A stretch of DNA of 64,000 nucleotides from Corythucha ciliata. Its lineage: Eukaryota > Arthropoda > Insecta > Hemiptera > Tingidae. The notes below the pieces were generated by a model. It was not told where the DNA came from. It did no database searches and was given only the letters and a program-made list of their open reading frames with translations. Location of the stretch: contig CM075937.1 of assembly GCA_038030265.1 (NCBI GenBank), positions 26,702,198 to 26,766,197 of the forward strand, written 5' to 3'. The translations under genes were made by a program, and so were the position numbers. Positions within the stretch are counted from its first letter, which is position 1. The number at the start of each line of letters is the position of its first letter. Positions 10,680 through 22,383 of this stretch are shown here, in pieces.

Positions 10680-11920
10680 TAAATAGGGCTTGCCAGTTGA
10701 CAGTTCGAGTGTTTGGATTCTTCGATGAAAACATTTGAGACCTCTTTCAAATTCAAGCGATATAAAAGATTAACGTTTGTAGCTGTTGCAATAATTTCCT
10801 CGTTGAATGTAATGTGACAAAAATTATTTTAAAAATGTACTGTGTATCCTGCGTCTGTTAATTTTTTGATTGAAAGTAGGTTACCAGCCAAATTCGGCAC
10901 GTAAAGGAAATTTGTTACTAGTATTTTTCTTGATATTCCAGAGTTATTGGCGCATTATAAGTATCCTTGACCAATTCCAATCGCATTTATGAGTTTTCCG
11001 TCGGCCATGAAAACTTTACTCGAAAAGTTGGTGTCAAGTAGATGGAAGAAATTTCTGTCGTTGCACATGTGACTAGTGGCGCCAGAATCTACCACCCACT
11101 CATTATTTTTGGAATAAGCCTCCGTGTAAAAACAAAATTCGTCTTTATTTTCAAAACTTCGCGTTTCACACGCTGTTCGGACATTCGAAGTCATTTGATT
11201 ATATTTCAATTTTCTGCAATCTCGTTTCATGTGTCCTGGTTTGTTGCAATAGTAACAGGTAATTCGCTCGTTATTTACTTTATTCCACTGATTAAATTCA
11301 TTTTTCTGGTTTTCTATTCTTTTCCTGAAACTTTTAACTGCTAATATTCGATTCATTTGATTCGTCTTTTTCCTTCCTCCGATTTTTTTTTTTTTTTCGA
11401 AAATTGTCCGTGAAGATTTTTCTTCAATCAATTTCCCTCTAATGTAATTCAACGATAAATCTTGGTCATCGCGAGTTTCTAATGCGGTTATTAAAGGGTC
11501 GTACGAGTCGGGTAAACTACAAAGTAATAGGGCAGCAACATGATTGTCCTTCATGGATTCGCCGAATCCTCTTAATTCATCCACAAGCTTAAGAATGCCA
11601 GATATGTATTCGGCCATATCCTGATCTTCATGGTAGCGAGCTTTGTATATTTTTCTGAGACGATACAACTTCGATGTCAAATTGGATCGTTCATGGTGTT
11701 TTTTAAGAGCTTCCCATATCCCACTAGCGGTTTCCTCATTCTTTATGTAAATTAGTCAAAGTTGTTCATCTTCCACCATTAAAGTGATCGTCGCTTTTGC
11801 TCGTCGGTCTTTCTTTTTCCATTCGATTGAACGTTCTAGATGCACACGTGGTTCATTGACTATTTCCCAAAGATATATTTTTCGTCCCCTGAAGCCTACA
11901 TTTGAAATAATATTTTGCAT
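10680..11920 (-). pseudogene. Ty1/Copia gag-protease fragment
   Basis: On the minus strand, coding starts near the ATG at 11918-11920. It runs through a Gag domain (KATITLMVEDEQL, then EETASGIWEALKKHH and YHEDQDMAEYI), a CCHC zinc knuckle (CYYCNKPGHMKRDC) and the aspartic protease motif (WVVDSGATSHMC). It ends in a GAG-pre-integrase beginning (VPNLAGNLLSIKKL, about 10850-10900). Breaks: a TGA near 11755, a TAA at 10955-10957 and another stop near 10830. The 726-base open part is 10955-11680. Integrase and RT are missing here. A Copia pol fragment at 30172-32890 lies on the same strand 19 kb away but need not be the same copy. Confidence 0.9.
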
Positions 11921-12474
11921 CGGGAAGATGGTAAATTTAACGCTCTTTCCAACGGTGTATTCAGATTTTATTTTCGGCCAGAAATAAGCGAGTTACAGTC
12001 GTTTTAGTAACGCAATGTCTATAACACGAAAAAAATCTTAAAAGTGAAAAAAGTCGGACTTGTGCGGGGTGAAAATTTTTTTTTGCAGAGGACAACAAAT
12101 GAGTTGCAAATGAGTTGCAGAATCGAACCCTGGCCGGTGGTGCGACCTTAACGTTAACACCGAGATTATTACAAGAAGGTTTCGAATATATACATTCTTT
12201 TCCGAAGATTGAGAGATTATTCATTTAATATTTTGTGCTGTGTGGATAGGTAGGTCAGAAGCTATCTTGACTCAAAGGACGATTTTCGCCTAAGTCAAGG
12301 AAGCTTTATAAATACCAAAAATCGTCCGGGAAGGCTTCTCGAGGCCACCTTGACTGGAGGAACGTTCATAAATACGACCCTAGACTAATCTAGTGCGAGA
12401 GCTGGCGACAGTCCTATTTTCTATTCAACCGGAAGGATATTTATTTTGTCCTATTTGATAAATTTTGTGGAGAG
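11921..12474. repeat. Repeat-rich spacer with foldback motif
   Basis: The part 12262-12372 holds aaggaagctt, gggaaggcttct and cataaatacg blocks that recur at 61930-62125, pointing to a shared foldback family. A minus-strand ggttcgattc at 12120-12129 resembles a tRNA B-box, but no tRNA can be folded around it. No protein gene is seen. Confidence 0.4.
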
Positions 12475-12624
12475 GAATACGAATTTGAGAGTCCGCCTGA
12501 GGCATTTGCCCCCAGAGGCCACTTGCATGACTATGTTCTACCTGTTATATTAATGTCCCAAATCTGGAGAATTTGATTGGCTGCTGAGGGCAAACGCCCC
12601 TGGCAGACGGTCATTTTCGTATTC
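12475..12624. mobile_element. Small inverted-repeat (foldback) element
   Basis: Arms 12475-12512 and 12586-12624 are imperfect reverse complements (gaatacgaatttgagagt against the tcattttcgtattc end). The loop is about 73 bases. There is no ORF. Confidence 0.55.
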
Positions 12625-14104
12625 GGCACCATAAACTGAATGTTAATGAGACCATTTGTTGAATAAAAGAAGGCCACCAAAAATTTGCGGTTTAGAGCAA
12701 CACAAAGTGAGCAAGAAACGGGAGGAATTTCGAACGCTCAATTAAATTAAATGTATGTCAAGTTAAGGTTCTTCTTCAATCGTTGATCTCAACTAATTCG
12801 GAGAGAAAAAACGATGCACAAAGATCGCAATCTACTGAGCTAAGCTGATGAGTGGTGACTGATGAGTAGGAATGCCCTAGTTCAAGTCCTAACGAAGCAG
12901 TCCATCCACGGTCTCTCACATAGTGAGCCTCGTTGTGAAAATTGAATCCTTACTTCAAGCATTGAGGGAAGCCTGCTTGGAGGAACACATTAACACAATA
13001 CCCTAAGGAAAGGACGTTTACAATGACCTATTCGGCTTTTTTTAACAAAGCAAGTTACATTTTTTGCATTCGAACTTGATTGCTGAAGTCAGAGGGTTGC
13101 AAACGACAACTACCAGAACACCGTTCGTAAGTACACAGAACTGGGTAGTTTTCCACAACTTTGCCCGTCGATGCGTGCACTAGCAACTGATTGATACCGA
13201 TGTGATATGTATCGGTAATTTCAAAAAAATACTTTTTTCACTTTTCACACGGCTGAAATAGCCACGCGCGAGCGACATTTTTTGATTTTCATGGTGGTTT
13301 CAGGAACAGGATTTTGTCCTCTTTCCGAATCAACCGTCATTTTTTGTCTAACCTCCATCGGTGAGCCACGAACACGATAATTACAGTAAAAAGTAATGAA
13401 ACTGGGGAAAAACAGGAAAATGCTCATATCTCGTAACCAAAGCATTTTCGGCTATGCGTCTACATGACGTTTTTTGTGCGTCCGGGTGCGCACTATCACC
13501 TGTGAAAGTTTGTCACATTCCTCCTGAATCACCCTGTATATTTATGGCCCTTTTTTGTTAGCACGATCACGGTCGCAATTTTTGACTTAGGTCAATCAAA
13601 TTCGGCCTAAAAATCAATATCGTGAATATCTCGGACGAGTTCGTGATCCAGATGAATCGGTCCACGGGAACGGTGTGATAGAGGGGTTTGAATTAGTTGA
13701 AAATTCGCTACCGCACGGCTGTTGCCTGCAATTGCTCCCAAAATTGACTCGAGTAATGAGAAATGAACGCGCTTTCGTATGAGACCTTAGTGAACCAAAT
13801 CCGTTGATATGGAAGGGGAGTTCTCGGCGGAGGGGAGCTATTAAATTAACGCTATGCCTTTATGGACCACCCAATTACCAAAAAATTTCATTGACATTGT
13901 ATTTTGAGCAGTCTCTTTTGTTTGATTTGCCTACAGCCTAATAAATCTGGAGTAAAAAATCCTGAGGTGGGCCAAAAAGGGAGAAACAAACAAAAAATTT
14001 AAAACAAATTGTTTCGGATTCGAACACAAGCACTCCGCAATGGCGAAATTGTGACATACCATTTAACCTAATGTAACTGATCTGAAAATCAACGTAATCT
14101 GAAG
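12625..14104. other. Unassigned intergenic DNA
   Basis: No coding similarity is recognised. A caccctgtatat near 13530 looks like the end of a mariner-type MITE, but the partner end was not found. The stretch from 13554 begins with ttgttagcacgat like repeat R1 but diverges at once. Confidence 0.35.
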
Positions 14105-14188
14105 AGTTTTGTTCCGACAGCAGCCTGTCGGGCAAAGTGATTTTTTTTAATTAAAAAAAAAGTTTTGTTCCGACAGCAGCCTGTCGGG
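14105..14188 (+). repeat. Duplicated terminal motif
   Basis: The 28-base motif starting agttttgttccgacagcagc occurs at 14105-14132 and again at 14161-14188, separated by a poly(T)/poly(A) spacer. The second copy is the outer end of the MITE that follows. The first may be the end of a second, lost copy or a local duplication. Confidence 0.8.
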
Positions 14189-14592
14189 AAAAGTGCAATT
14201 CATTCATGCGACAATCGACTCAAACCTCATAAGTTAGAACGATATCAATCAATTATGAATGAAATTTAGGCCGGGATAAAGATTTTAATTGCAAATAATT
14301 CCTCTGACAAGAGTCCCCCTTCCCATATCGTATATGCAACCCAACCGATTCTGTTCACCGTGGTATGGTGTATTTATTATATTTACATTTTCCTCATTTT
14401 GTTCCCGCCCAGTTGGTGCCAAAAAAGGGGGCTGCGGTAAATAATAAACACGATTTTATGATTTTGACTTTCTATACCACGGCCTAAATGTCATTCATAA
14501 TTGATTGATATCGTTCTAACTTATGAGGTTTGAGTCGATTGTCGCATGAATGAATTGCACTTTTCCCGACAGGCTGCTGTCGGAACAAAACT
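14161..14592. mobile_element. MITE with ~105-bp terminal inverted repeats
   Basis: Arms 14161-14268 and 14488-14592 are almost exact reverse complements (cgacagcagcctgtcgggaa; tcatgcgacaatcgactcaa). The ~220-bp interior has no gene. ORFs on both strands here are created by the arms. Confidence 0.85.
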
Positions 14593-14810
14593 TTTTTTTC
14601 TTTCTTTTCAGTACCCACTGTTGCAGACTGTCGTTGAAGCGTGCCAAATGAAACGCCATAGCACATTTCAAACGTCGACCAAATCATTTGGAAATGACCC
14701 GTGTCCCAACGTACAAAAATTCGTTCTCGTCGCTTATATAAATGCCGTCCGTGTGAGTGTATAAAATATGGCTTAACAAATGTAAACAAACGATTTTATG
14801 ACCAAATTAT

Positions 14811-15165
14811 GACGCTAAACAAACGACACACCAAACAAACTTCGTTGCTAAAATAATGAAAATGCGCTCGTTGGCAGCTAAAATGGAAGTAAAGTGCTAA
14901 TTTTGAGGCTTAAAATACCGAGGAATCGCTTTCGCACTGCTAAAATTTAGAAAAAAGTGCTTATCAGTGGCTAAAATTGAAAAATATTAGTATTCGCGAC
15001 TACAAATTGAGAAAAATTGCTTATTCGTAGTTCAGGAGGCTCCTTTTCACCGCTAAAATATAGAAACTTACCACAAAATGGGCTCATCTTGACGCAAGTC
15101 CACTGCTAAAACTGTTGATTTACAGCTTAAAGTGAACAAAACATAGCTAAATCGGGCTACAATAA
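14811..15165 (+). repeat. Degenerate tandem array of GCTAAA-type units
   Basis: A dozen variants of gctaaaatttagaaaa recur every 25-50 bases (for example near 14845, 14876, 14938, 14970, 15050, 15110). The spacing is irregular and the units diverged, as in an old minisatellite. Confidence 0.5.
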
Positions 15166-15220
15166 TTTAGAAAATTGTAATTCCTCTATTTGCATAATTT
15201 TGGTTTAATTTGACTGGATA

Positions 15221-15359
15221 CTAAACCGGATACACACATGTGGTACTTGCCAAGTAACGAGCAAAATAACAAATTTCTAGCCATTGCCTAGAAACCTACC
15301 AACTGAAAATTGAAAAATATTCTGCTCGTAAGTACCGCATGTGTGAACCTGGTTTTTAG
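15221..15359. mobile_element. Short hairpin MITE
   Basis: Arms 15221-15267 and 15318-15359 pair (ccggatacacacatgtggta against taccgcatgtgtgaacctgg). The loop is about 50 bases and non-coding. Confidence 0.65.
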
Positions 15360-17597
15360 GCCAGTCATATTAAACACAAAATTTCGCGGAAATTACGATA
15401 AATACTGTAAACTTGCCCGCTTAATGTGTTTTTAGGATCACGTAGAGAGTAATAAAAGAAGGCGAGGAATTTTAGTGAGAGTCTTTTTGACTCCAATCGA
15501 TAGTAATAAAGGTTTATACAGTCGATGGTATTCTAGGGTTGAAACGAGTCTTCAAGAACCCGAATTGGTTGGAGCAGAAATAAGGCGAGAATGTGTGTAT
15601 GCCGAAAGGAGGGGGTCGAGGATCATCACTGCAGCAGTGCAGCTCCTTTAAACTGTCAAGACTGAAAGAAGTGCAAAGGGCAACGGAATAAACTATACTT
15701 TTACTTGCACTGGATGTTACTTGCACTCCTGCCAGAGTGGAACTATTCTCATTTTCTCTGTCTGCTCCTAGTCTGAGCCTGGAAATCCGTTCTAGAGAAG
15801 AAGTCTTCTCTTACAAGTCTTGTCCATCCTCACTTTATTTGTATGGGCCAGTAGTTTCTCGTTGCATATCAGAAGTGACGGTCGTCTTAAACGGAATTTG
15901 TCGAAATTACATATGTTTCCCATTCCGTGCTGGCGAGGGGGAAATCGGAGCCAACAAGTCCTGTCTACCTTTTTTGATTTTTCCGCAGCTCTGTCCTGTT
16001 TCATGAACAACCGACAACAGTGCTGATTTTGCGCCAATTTCTCTATCTTGGTTCTGTGCCGATTACAATATGCCGGATGCTAAAGGCATTGTAGATGGAA
16101 CTCTTGCCGCCATTCGCAGACCATCTCACGACAAAAACTTGAACAGGGACGGGGTGATTGCTGATTGAGGATAGTGATGCAATACTGAACCATGAGATAA
16201 ATTAGTTCATTGAGCGTCGATTTCACGAAATACACTACTATCGTTTCCGAGATATCAAATAAAAACTGATTATTCATGATTAGAACTTGATGCCCAAAAT
16301 GGAAACTTCGTGAAGACTGTCGAGCCCACATTTACCTAACTTCCACAATCTTCATTACTCGAACGACATCAACGCAAACCCACACGCGACTGTGAAATAT
16401 TTCGTTGGTCCTTTTTCATCTTTACTTGGAGTTCCACTGAAATGAACTTTCATGCCTTCTGGAGGATATTCCTTTGGATAATCGATCTCATGACTTTCCA
16501 GCACGATGCGAGTGTCCCGCTCACTTCCGGCGATCTCACAGAGAATTTCTTGACGTAAGGTTTCCCGAAGAGATAATTAGGAGAGTCCCAAGGTGTTGAC
16601 CGTTGAACGAGGAGCTTGGGAAATCATAAAAATAAGGCGCTGACCACGGTTCTATAGTTACTGCTACTGTAGTTACTTTAGTTTTAAAAATGTCCTTCAC
16701 TTTAGCCCGCCATCTTCGCCGTTTTGTGAGATTTCCTCAGGATCTCGGGAGAGTGGTCGGAGAGTTCAGGTTGAAGGCGAATTTCCCGGGCGTGGTTGAG
16801 TGCATATATTGCATCCACGTGCCTATTCAATGTCCCAGAAGAGAGGGGTGAACGCTTCTGTATACATAGACACCCAGCTCTCGTAGAGGACACTTCAGTG
16901 TAAATGTGCAAGCGGTTAGCGGTCCCACCTATGACTCAAGAATTTTCAAAAATTGCTCCCTTAAACTGAAATTTGAAAGAAGGAAAATTCACAGCATTTA
17001 TGTTGGGAGGAGACAGTAGATACGCAAAAACGCGTTACCTCTTGACGCCTTACTTCTATACTCAACCCTCAAACCCCAGTCGAAGAGCGGTACAACACGT
17101 GTCATATTCCCTCACGAAACACAGTCGAGAGAATGTCTAGCGTATTGTGGAAGAGGAGATTCGCGTGCTTACGAAAAATGTTGGCCAGCAAGACAACGAC
17201 GATTCTCCACATTACCTATATCTGTATGCACTGTTCTGCATAAGGCTACAGTTACTATGCATGAAATATCTTACGAAAATGTGTTCTAACGAGCTCTGAC
17301 GATTTCGTTTAATCAAACAAACTTCTGCTTTTCAATGAAAGTGGTTGCTATGGGAGAGAAATCCTCGTCAGACTACATACGGGGGACAAACTCGTCAGAA
17401 CAAATTTTCGTCAGAAATCGCATGCATATTAACGGAAGCCTAACTTTGCAATAAACTGTCGTGGAAAAGGTTGAAGAATCTGGGGATACAAATAAAAATA
17501 ATGCCTTGCCCTCAGCAATTCGAGTGGGAAGGGGGAAGGTGGACGCGTTTACCACGATGGTGAGAGATATCCTGAGCTCTTTGGAGAGCTTTTCTGG
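15360..17597. other. Unassigned intergenic DNA
   Basis: ORFs of 60-90 codons occur on both strands, but none shows a known motif and several overlap each other. No repeat family stands out. Confidence 0.4.
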
Positions 17598-17942
17598 ACT
17601 TCGCTCTTCGACCTGAGCAAGGCTTTCGACCACGTTGACCATAGCCTCTTACTTCGAAAGTTGGAATTCTATGGTTTTGAGTCTTCTGCTCTCGAGCTGA
17701 TGGCACCGTATTTGCATGAACGTTTTCAGTGCGTGGCTTATAATGGGGAGTTCTCAGATTTTAGACTTGTTCTCTTGGGAGTCCCACAGGGTTCCATTCT
17801 CTGTCCCCTTCTATTTATCACATTCATAAATGACTTGGCATTCTGTTTTCCTCCTCACTTAAAGTGTTTTTTGTACGCCGACGATATTACTCTGATATAC
17901 TCTGAAAATGGCAGCAGTGAAGAGTGCGTTACGCTGCATTGA
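17598..17942 (+). pseudogene. LINE reverse-transcriptase fragment
   Basis: The plus-strand frame reads FDLSKAFDHVDHSLL, then GVPQGSILCPLLFITFINDL and CFLYADDITLIY. These are RT motifs 3-5, including the YADD catalytic box, of a non-LTR retrotransposon of the Jockey/CR1 kind. Only about 115 codons are left. The frame is lost at both ends. No endonuclease or tail is nearby. Confidence 0.85.
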
Positions 17943-19436
17943 CAACGCTTCCGTGGCCCACAGAACGTGACACTTCATTTGAATAAGAGTTTGAAAGTGG
18001 CAAAAAAACGCTAGGAATTGTTGCATTATTGGTATTCTACGATTTCAAGCCAAAGAAACACTGAAATCAAAGAAAACTCGCGGCCCATGTAGCTTGCCAT
18101 TAGAGTGAGCAGGTTAAGGACGATTTTGGTGAGATCCTTCGGTAGAAAAGGGTAAATCGCCAAACCCCATGAAATCTATTTATGTATGTTTTATTTACCT
18201 AATATATGTATGTATGTTATGTATTAATTATGTATGTATTATTACATTAAGCACATACTTAATGTATTATGTATGTACATAAATTGTGTTACATAATTTC
18301 TGTATTATGTATTTTCCCCAAGAGAAAAATCAAGTGACCGCAACATGATATGCTAATTTTCTTTCTCTCTATTTCTCCTTCATTTTAAACTTATTCCGAA
18401 ATGAACGAGAGAAAAAAACGCAAAATTGGAATTACTTGCAGTTTGCCTTTTGCTTTTATTTATTTATTTATTTTGCTGGGTTTCTTTCTCTGACTGCTAG
18501 TTCAATTTTCGATGTACATAGGACATGGTGGTTTCTACTATAATCGTCGATACTAATTTTCAGTGTAACTTGTATTGTGATACGCATCCAAGTGATCATT
18601 TTCTTTAAAAAACAAAACGTGTTATCCAAAATCAATGCTTCAATTAGGGTAGCAGCTCTTCCCTCAATTCAGATTGCTAACGCGACTGCGTTTCCTAGTG
18701 TGTATCCCTTTGCGAGTTTTGCGCGTTCTACCTGTCTCAACGTCGACTACGGAGTTCGCATTTTCAACCCTTCGTAGACAGAAAACGTATTAGGCCAGTC
18801 ATTCTAGTCTAGACCCAGAAAAATGCAAACATTGCAAAAATCCGGTAAATCTGAACATTTAGTATGTGGTTAGGGGAAGTACCACTAGTGTAAATCCAAG
18901 TTTGCAGCTTCGAAAACCCTGTGCTAACTTCAGAGTGCTCGAAAAACCTCGAGCACAAATTTTCGGACTTGTTTCGGGTTGTGGCTTGTATCTTTCTAAA
19001 AATGCATCCTACGAAAAATACCACTATTATTCTTATGAAAGTGCACCAAATGTGATAAATTTTGAGCCCATGCGGAGCTCTATAGCTCTATTAGTTCACC
19101 AGTTATATTGAAAAAACGAAAATAAGACAAATCATGTTTTTCAATTTTAAGAGCCCTACTATTTTAGCTTAAATTGAAGCTCATCAAATTTACTACAATT
19201 TCGTCTCTCAGGACTTCTTCATAGGATCACTTCTTTAGCCGGGATTTCTCAAGCGAGATGGTCAAAACTTCAAATTCGCACTTTTGAGGAAAGGGCATTC
19301 TATGAATACATATAGGCATTATCATACTTTTTAGAGTAGACAAAATTTGCTTAATTTTGAGCCAAAGTGGAACTCTGTAAGTCCAATTGATCCCAAGGTA
19401 CGCCCTTTCAAAATAGGTAATCTAGCCCTTAGACCC
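17943..19436. other. Unassigned DNA with TATG-rich microsatellite
   Basis: The part 18180-18310 is rich in tatg/ttat repeats. No gene is recognised elsewhere in the stretch. Confidence 0.5.
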
Positions 19437-19658
19437 AAACTTTGATGACAGTTTAAGAATCTAAGGAAATTTTTCGTTAGGATAGAGGCTATGTCATTGC
19501 TTAAAAGCATTATCAACTCCTAAGAATCTGATCTTTTGTCATAGATTCACGAAAACTCCATAATTTGTACGTTTTCCAAACCATTCCTGTACCCAAACGG
19601 GTTTCTCCACAGGATGGCGAAGCATCACGTCTCCATCTTCTAAGCATATTTCATATAT

Positions 19659-19770
19659 GTTACCACTGAGGTTTGTCACGATAACGTCGTGAGAATGTAC
19701 AAAAACGGCGTTTCCTACAGGAGAAGTGACAATTTCTCACGACGTTATCGCGAGAAACGTCAGTGGTAAC
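19659..19770. repeat. Perfect-looking hairpin
   Basis: Two 37-base arms (19659-19695, 19734-19770) pair with few mismatches around a 38-base loop (cgataacgtcgtgagaa core). It lies inside the LT1 element. Confidence 0.8.
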
Positions 19771-19794
19771 ATAAAATGTGAATACACCAAGTAA

Positions 19795-20314
19795 AGGTGC
19801 CTTTACACTGCGCGAAACTTCCTCGCGCAACGTGGGGTGTTTACACTAAGCGAAACAATTGAGGCGAGTCAAGCGAGGCAAGGTGAGCCACCAGTTTGGA
19901 CGAGGCAGCCATGCCAAGAGGAATTGTTTTTTCGGTGCCGGGGACTGCGGAGGCCTTTTCATTGTTGGTTGCGACCGAACGAGGACAAACGAACGACACA
20001 ATAATAAAAAAATTAAACAATAAAAAAGTTTCACCCGGTCACTATCTGCGTCACCGAAAATGAACGCTACTTCTACTTCATTCACTATTTCCTCAGCACC
20101 CGTCCCCTTTCACCGCGAGACAAAAGGGGCGTCTACACTAAGCGAAACAAGAAGGGTGAAACACTTTGATGCGCGCTAAAAAACCGACAACGGTTGGCTC
20201 GCCTCGAGACTGCCTCGCGCAACGTGTTTCGGGGTGAAACATCCATTTACATTACGCGAGACTTGACTCGCGAAACTGTTTCGCGAGGAAGTTTCGCGCA
20301 GTGTAAAGGCACCT
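19795..20314. mobile_element. PIF/Harbinger-type MITE, TSD TAA
   Basis: Termini aggtgcctttacactgcgcg and its reverse complement enclose 520 bp and are flanked by TAA at 19792-19794 and 20315-20317. A 3-bp TWA duplication is the Harbinger hallmark. Internal copies of acactaagcgaaac echo the terminal motif. It is nested in an LT1 element, so it is younger than that element. Confidence 0.85.
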
Positions 20315-20545
20315 TAAGACCATAACGAAGCTTAGAAGATGGAGGCGTTATTGTGATGCATCACCAGTCTGTAGAGGAAGCCGCTTAGGAACAGGAATGT
20401 TTTGGAAAACGTACAAATTATGGAGTTATCGCCAATCCATGACAAAAGGTCAGATTCTTAGGAGTTGATGATTTCAGGCAATGAAATTGCCATATCCTAA
20501 CTTGAAATTGTTCTTAGTTTCTGAAACTGTCATCAACGTTATGCA

Positions 20546-21049
20546 TCAGGTGCAATATAAACAGAGAAATATAGGATTTTAGAACGCAATTTGATTTTTA
20601 AATTTGAAAAATCTTATAGGTAGTATCTTTAGTGGATCGAGATAGGACACGCCCGAAGTCCGACCTGATATATCTTTTGAACCCACCTTAGGATAATCGA
20701 ATCATATAGTAACAGAATATTACGATTTATTATTCAAGAAGTATATGTATAAGATTATTGGACGGACCAGCATCATCGGTTAACACGTTCGCTGGGGGTC
20801 ACGCGCTCCACGCGTGAATCCCGTCGCCGCGTCGTATTATTTTCTTGGCGTTCTGTTTATGCGTAGTTGTTTCTCAACGTGTAATTTTTTGTAGTGTCAG
20901 CATTTTTTCATTCGTTTCCAAATTTTCGTGCATCACAAAATAAATTAAAAATAAAGTAAAATAATTCTGTTCTTTACGAATATTCTTTTGGAACATTCAC
21001 GGAATGTATATGTTATTCGCAATGGCCGAATTCACCCACTGCCCCAAAA
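20546..21049. other. Unassigned intergenic DNA
   Basis: It begins with LT1-like sequence (20625-20680). Nothing further is recognised. Confidence 0.35.
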
Positions 21050-21260
21050 AATTACCCACAACGCGTTATGGGCAGTGCGAAATGCTCACAACGCGTCGTG
21101 GGTAATTTTTTTTCGCCCAGTGAGCGGAATGAAACAACCATAACGCGTTCTGGGTAATTCATTTTACTCATTAGCTGAAATAAAGGTTAGATTAGTCTAT
21201 TTCGCATCGTGGGTCTTCCGATTTTACCCACAACGCGTTCTGGCTACTCCGATTTACCGT
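21050..21260. repeat. Cluster of near-palindromic ACGCGT-centred motifs
   Basis: Variants of acccacaacgcgttctgggt occur near 21054, 21090, 21137 and 21228, with a half-site near 21202. Each is nearly self-complementary around ACGCGT. It could be a decayed MITE with iterated ends or a binding-site array. No ORF is present. Confidence 0.6.
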
Positions 21261-21679
21261 AGTGCTCATTTTTCGAATTACTCACAAAGCAGAGTCAGAT
21301 GTTTCTCAACTTCCATATTACAGCGTTACTGCTGTATAATAAACGATGTGCCGACATGCGCATTCAGGGTTTTAATGACGGTTTCCTACGAGGAAGTTTA
21401 AGTAAGTCGTTCTCCTTATTTTTTCCCCTCTTATATCCCTCGCCTAATAATAATTAGTATTTTAAAGTAAGTAAGCTCATTACGGGTCACTATTTATCAA
21501 AAACTGATTGTTTATTTATTGCTGCTGGGGTGTAGCTCTCTAGTACGGTCAAGTTTGCAGGAAAACTCTATTTAAAAAGTAAATGCTTCACCAGGCTACA
21601 GAGCTATGAACCCACAGCTTCACAAATAGTGATTTTATTAGCACAAATTCGTGCAAGGCACTAATTACCTATTTTTATC

Positions 21680-22093
21680 TTGCAGCTCATGAGTGCGACG
21701 CGAGCATTCAAGAAAGTTAAATTGATCCCGGAAGATGTACCGGGTGCAGTCTTGTCAAGGAGTCCTGATGCAGCTACGGTGGAGGATCTCGTCAGGTTTT
21801 CGAAGGAGTACTTGGTTAGCACGGCGAAAAATGTTCTCGAATCTAATTTACCGGTGGATATGACGGTCGACGGTGGCTCCAAGAAAAGGTATCGCGCTTA
21901 AGAAAGGGGGATGTCAACGCACTACGCAGCTGCTTCGTCCTCCACTGATTTCGATGTTTTCCCTATCACGGGTTGGGGAAAATTTCCCTCCATCCCGATT
22001 CCGGCTAAATTTTCGGACCGCCTTGTGGCTGACCACATGAAATGCGAGGTTCTCATAGAAAAATCAGGGGATGATACGAGTTCGGGTAAGTGA
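21680..22093 (+). pseudogene. Possible N-terminal part of a SAP/YqaJ-type protein
   Basis: Two adjacent frames (21680-21901 and 21911-22093) read KLIPEDVPGAVLSRSPD, then GWGKFPSIPIPAKFSD and VADHMKCEVL. The LIPEDVPGA and FPSIPIPAKFS blocks resemble the N-terminal segments of arthropod proteins that end in a YqaJ nuclease domain. A stop at 21899-21901 separates the frames. The second frame ends at a GT donor-like site (tcgggtaagt, 22081-22090). The assignment is by pattern only. It is not on the same strand as the THAP ORF that follows. Confidence 0.35.
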
Positions 22094-22383
22094 ACAAATT
22101 TTCAATTATCAAGTATTGCCAATCTAAACTTGAATGGTGAATGGTGGAAAAGAAAAAGTTGATTGCCTTTTTTTTGTCAGCGGCTATTTATTTTTTGCCT
22201 CTTCTTGCATTATTGATATGATTAATAAAGTCTAATACATATTATTTTTAAATACTAGTGAACTGTTGTTCAATTTTATTACACTGCACTTGAATTCAAC
22301 TCCAATAAAATACCCAAAAAGAACGGCTTTTAAGCCCTGTTCACAAACCATATGTTATGCGTCCGTGCTGTATATGCAACCAA

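Larger units (their letters stand above)
19437..20545. mobile_element. Long-TIR MITE (family LT1), host of nested insertions
   Basis: Arms of about 205 bp, 19437-19645 and 20331-20545, are reverse complements (ataatttgtacgttttccaa; cctaagaatctgatcttttg). The outer parts share aggatagaggc-attgctt with the element at 741-1614. Between the arms lie a hairpin (19659-19770) and a Harbinger-type MITE (19795-20314). Outer termini were not resolved. The flanking ggatcgagataggacacgcc near 20635 resembles the LT1 TIR and suggests the element may extend further right. Confidence 0.75.

Noticed and set aside
12120..12129. Minus-strand ggttcgattc resembling a tRNA T-loop/B-box
   Set aside because: No acceptor stem, D-arm or anticodon arm could be placed around it, and no A-box lies at the right distance.
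14484..14789. 101-codon minus-strand ORF and its plus-strand partner
   Set aside because: Both run through the inverted repeats of the MITE at 14161-14592.
15737..16037. Overlapping ORFs of 70-90 codons on both strands
   Set aside because: No motif or codon signal favours either strand; they look like chance open frames.
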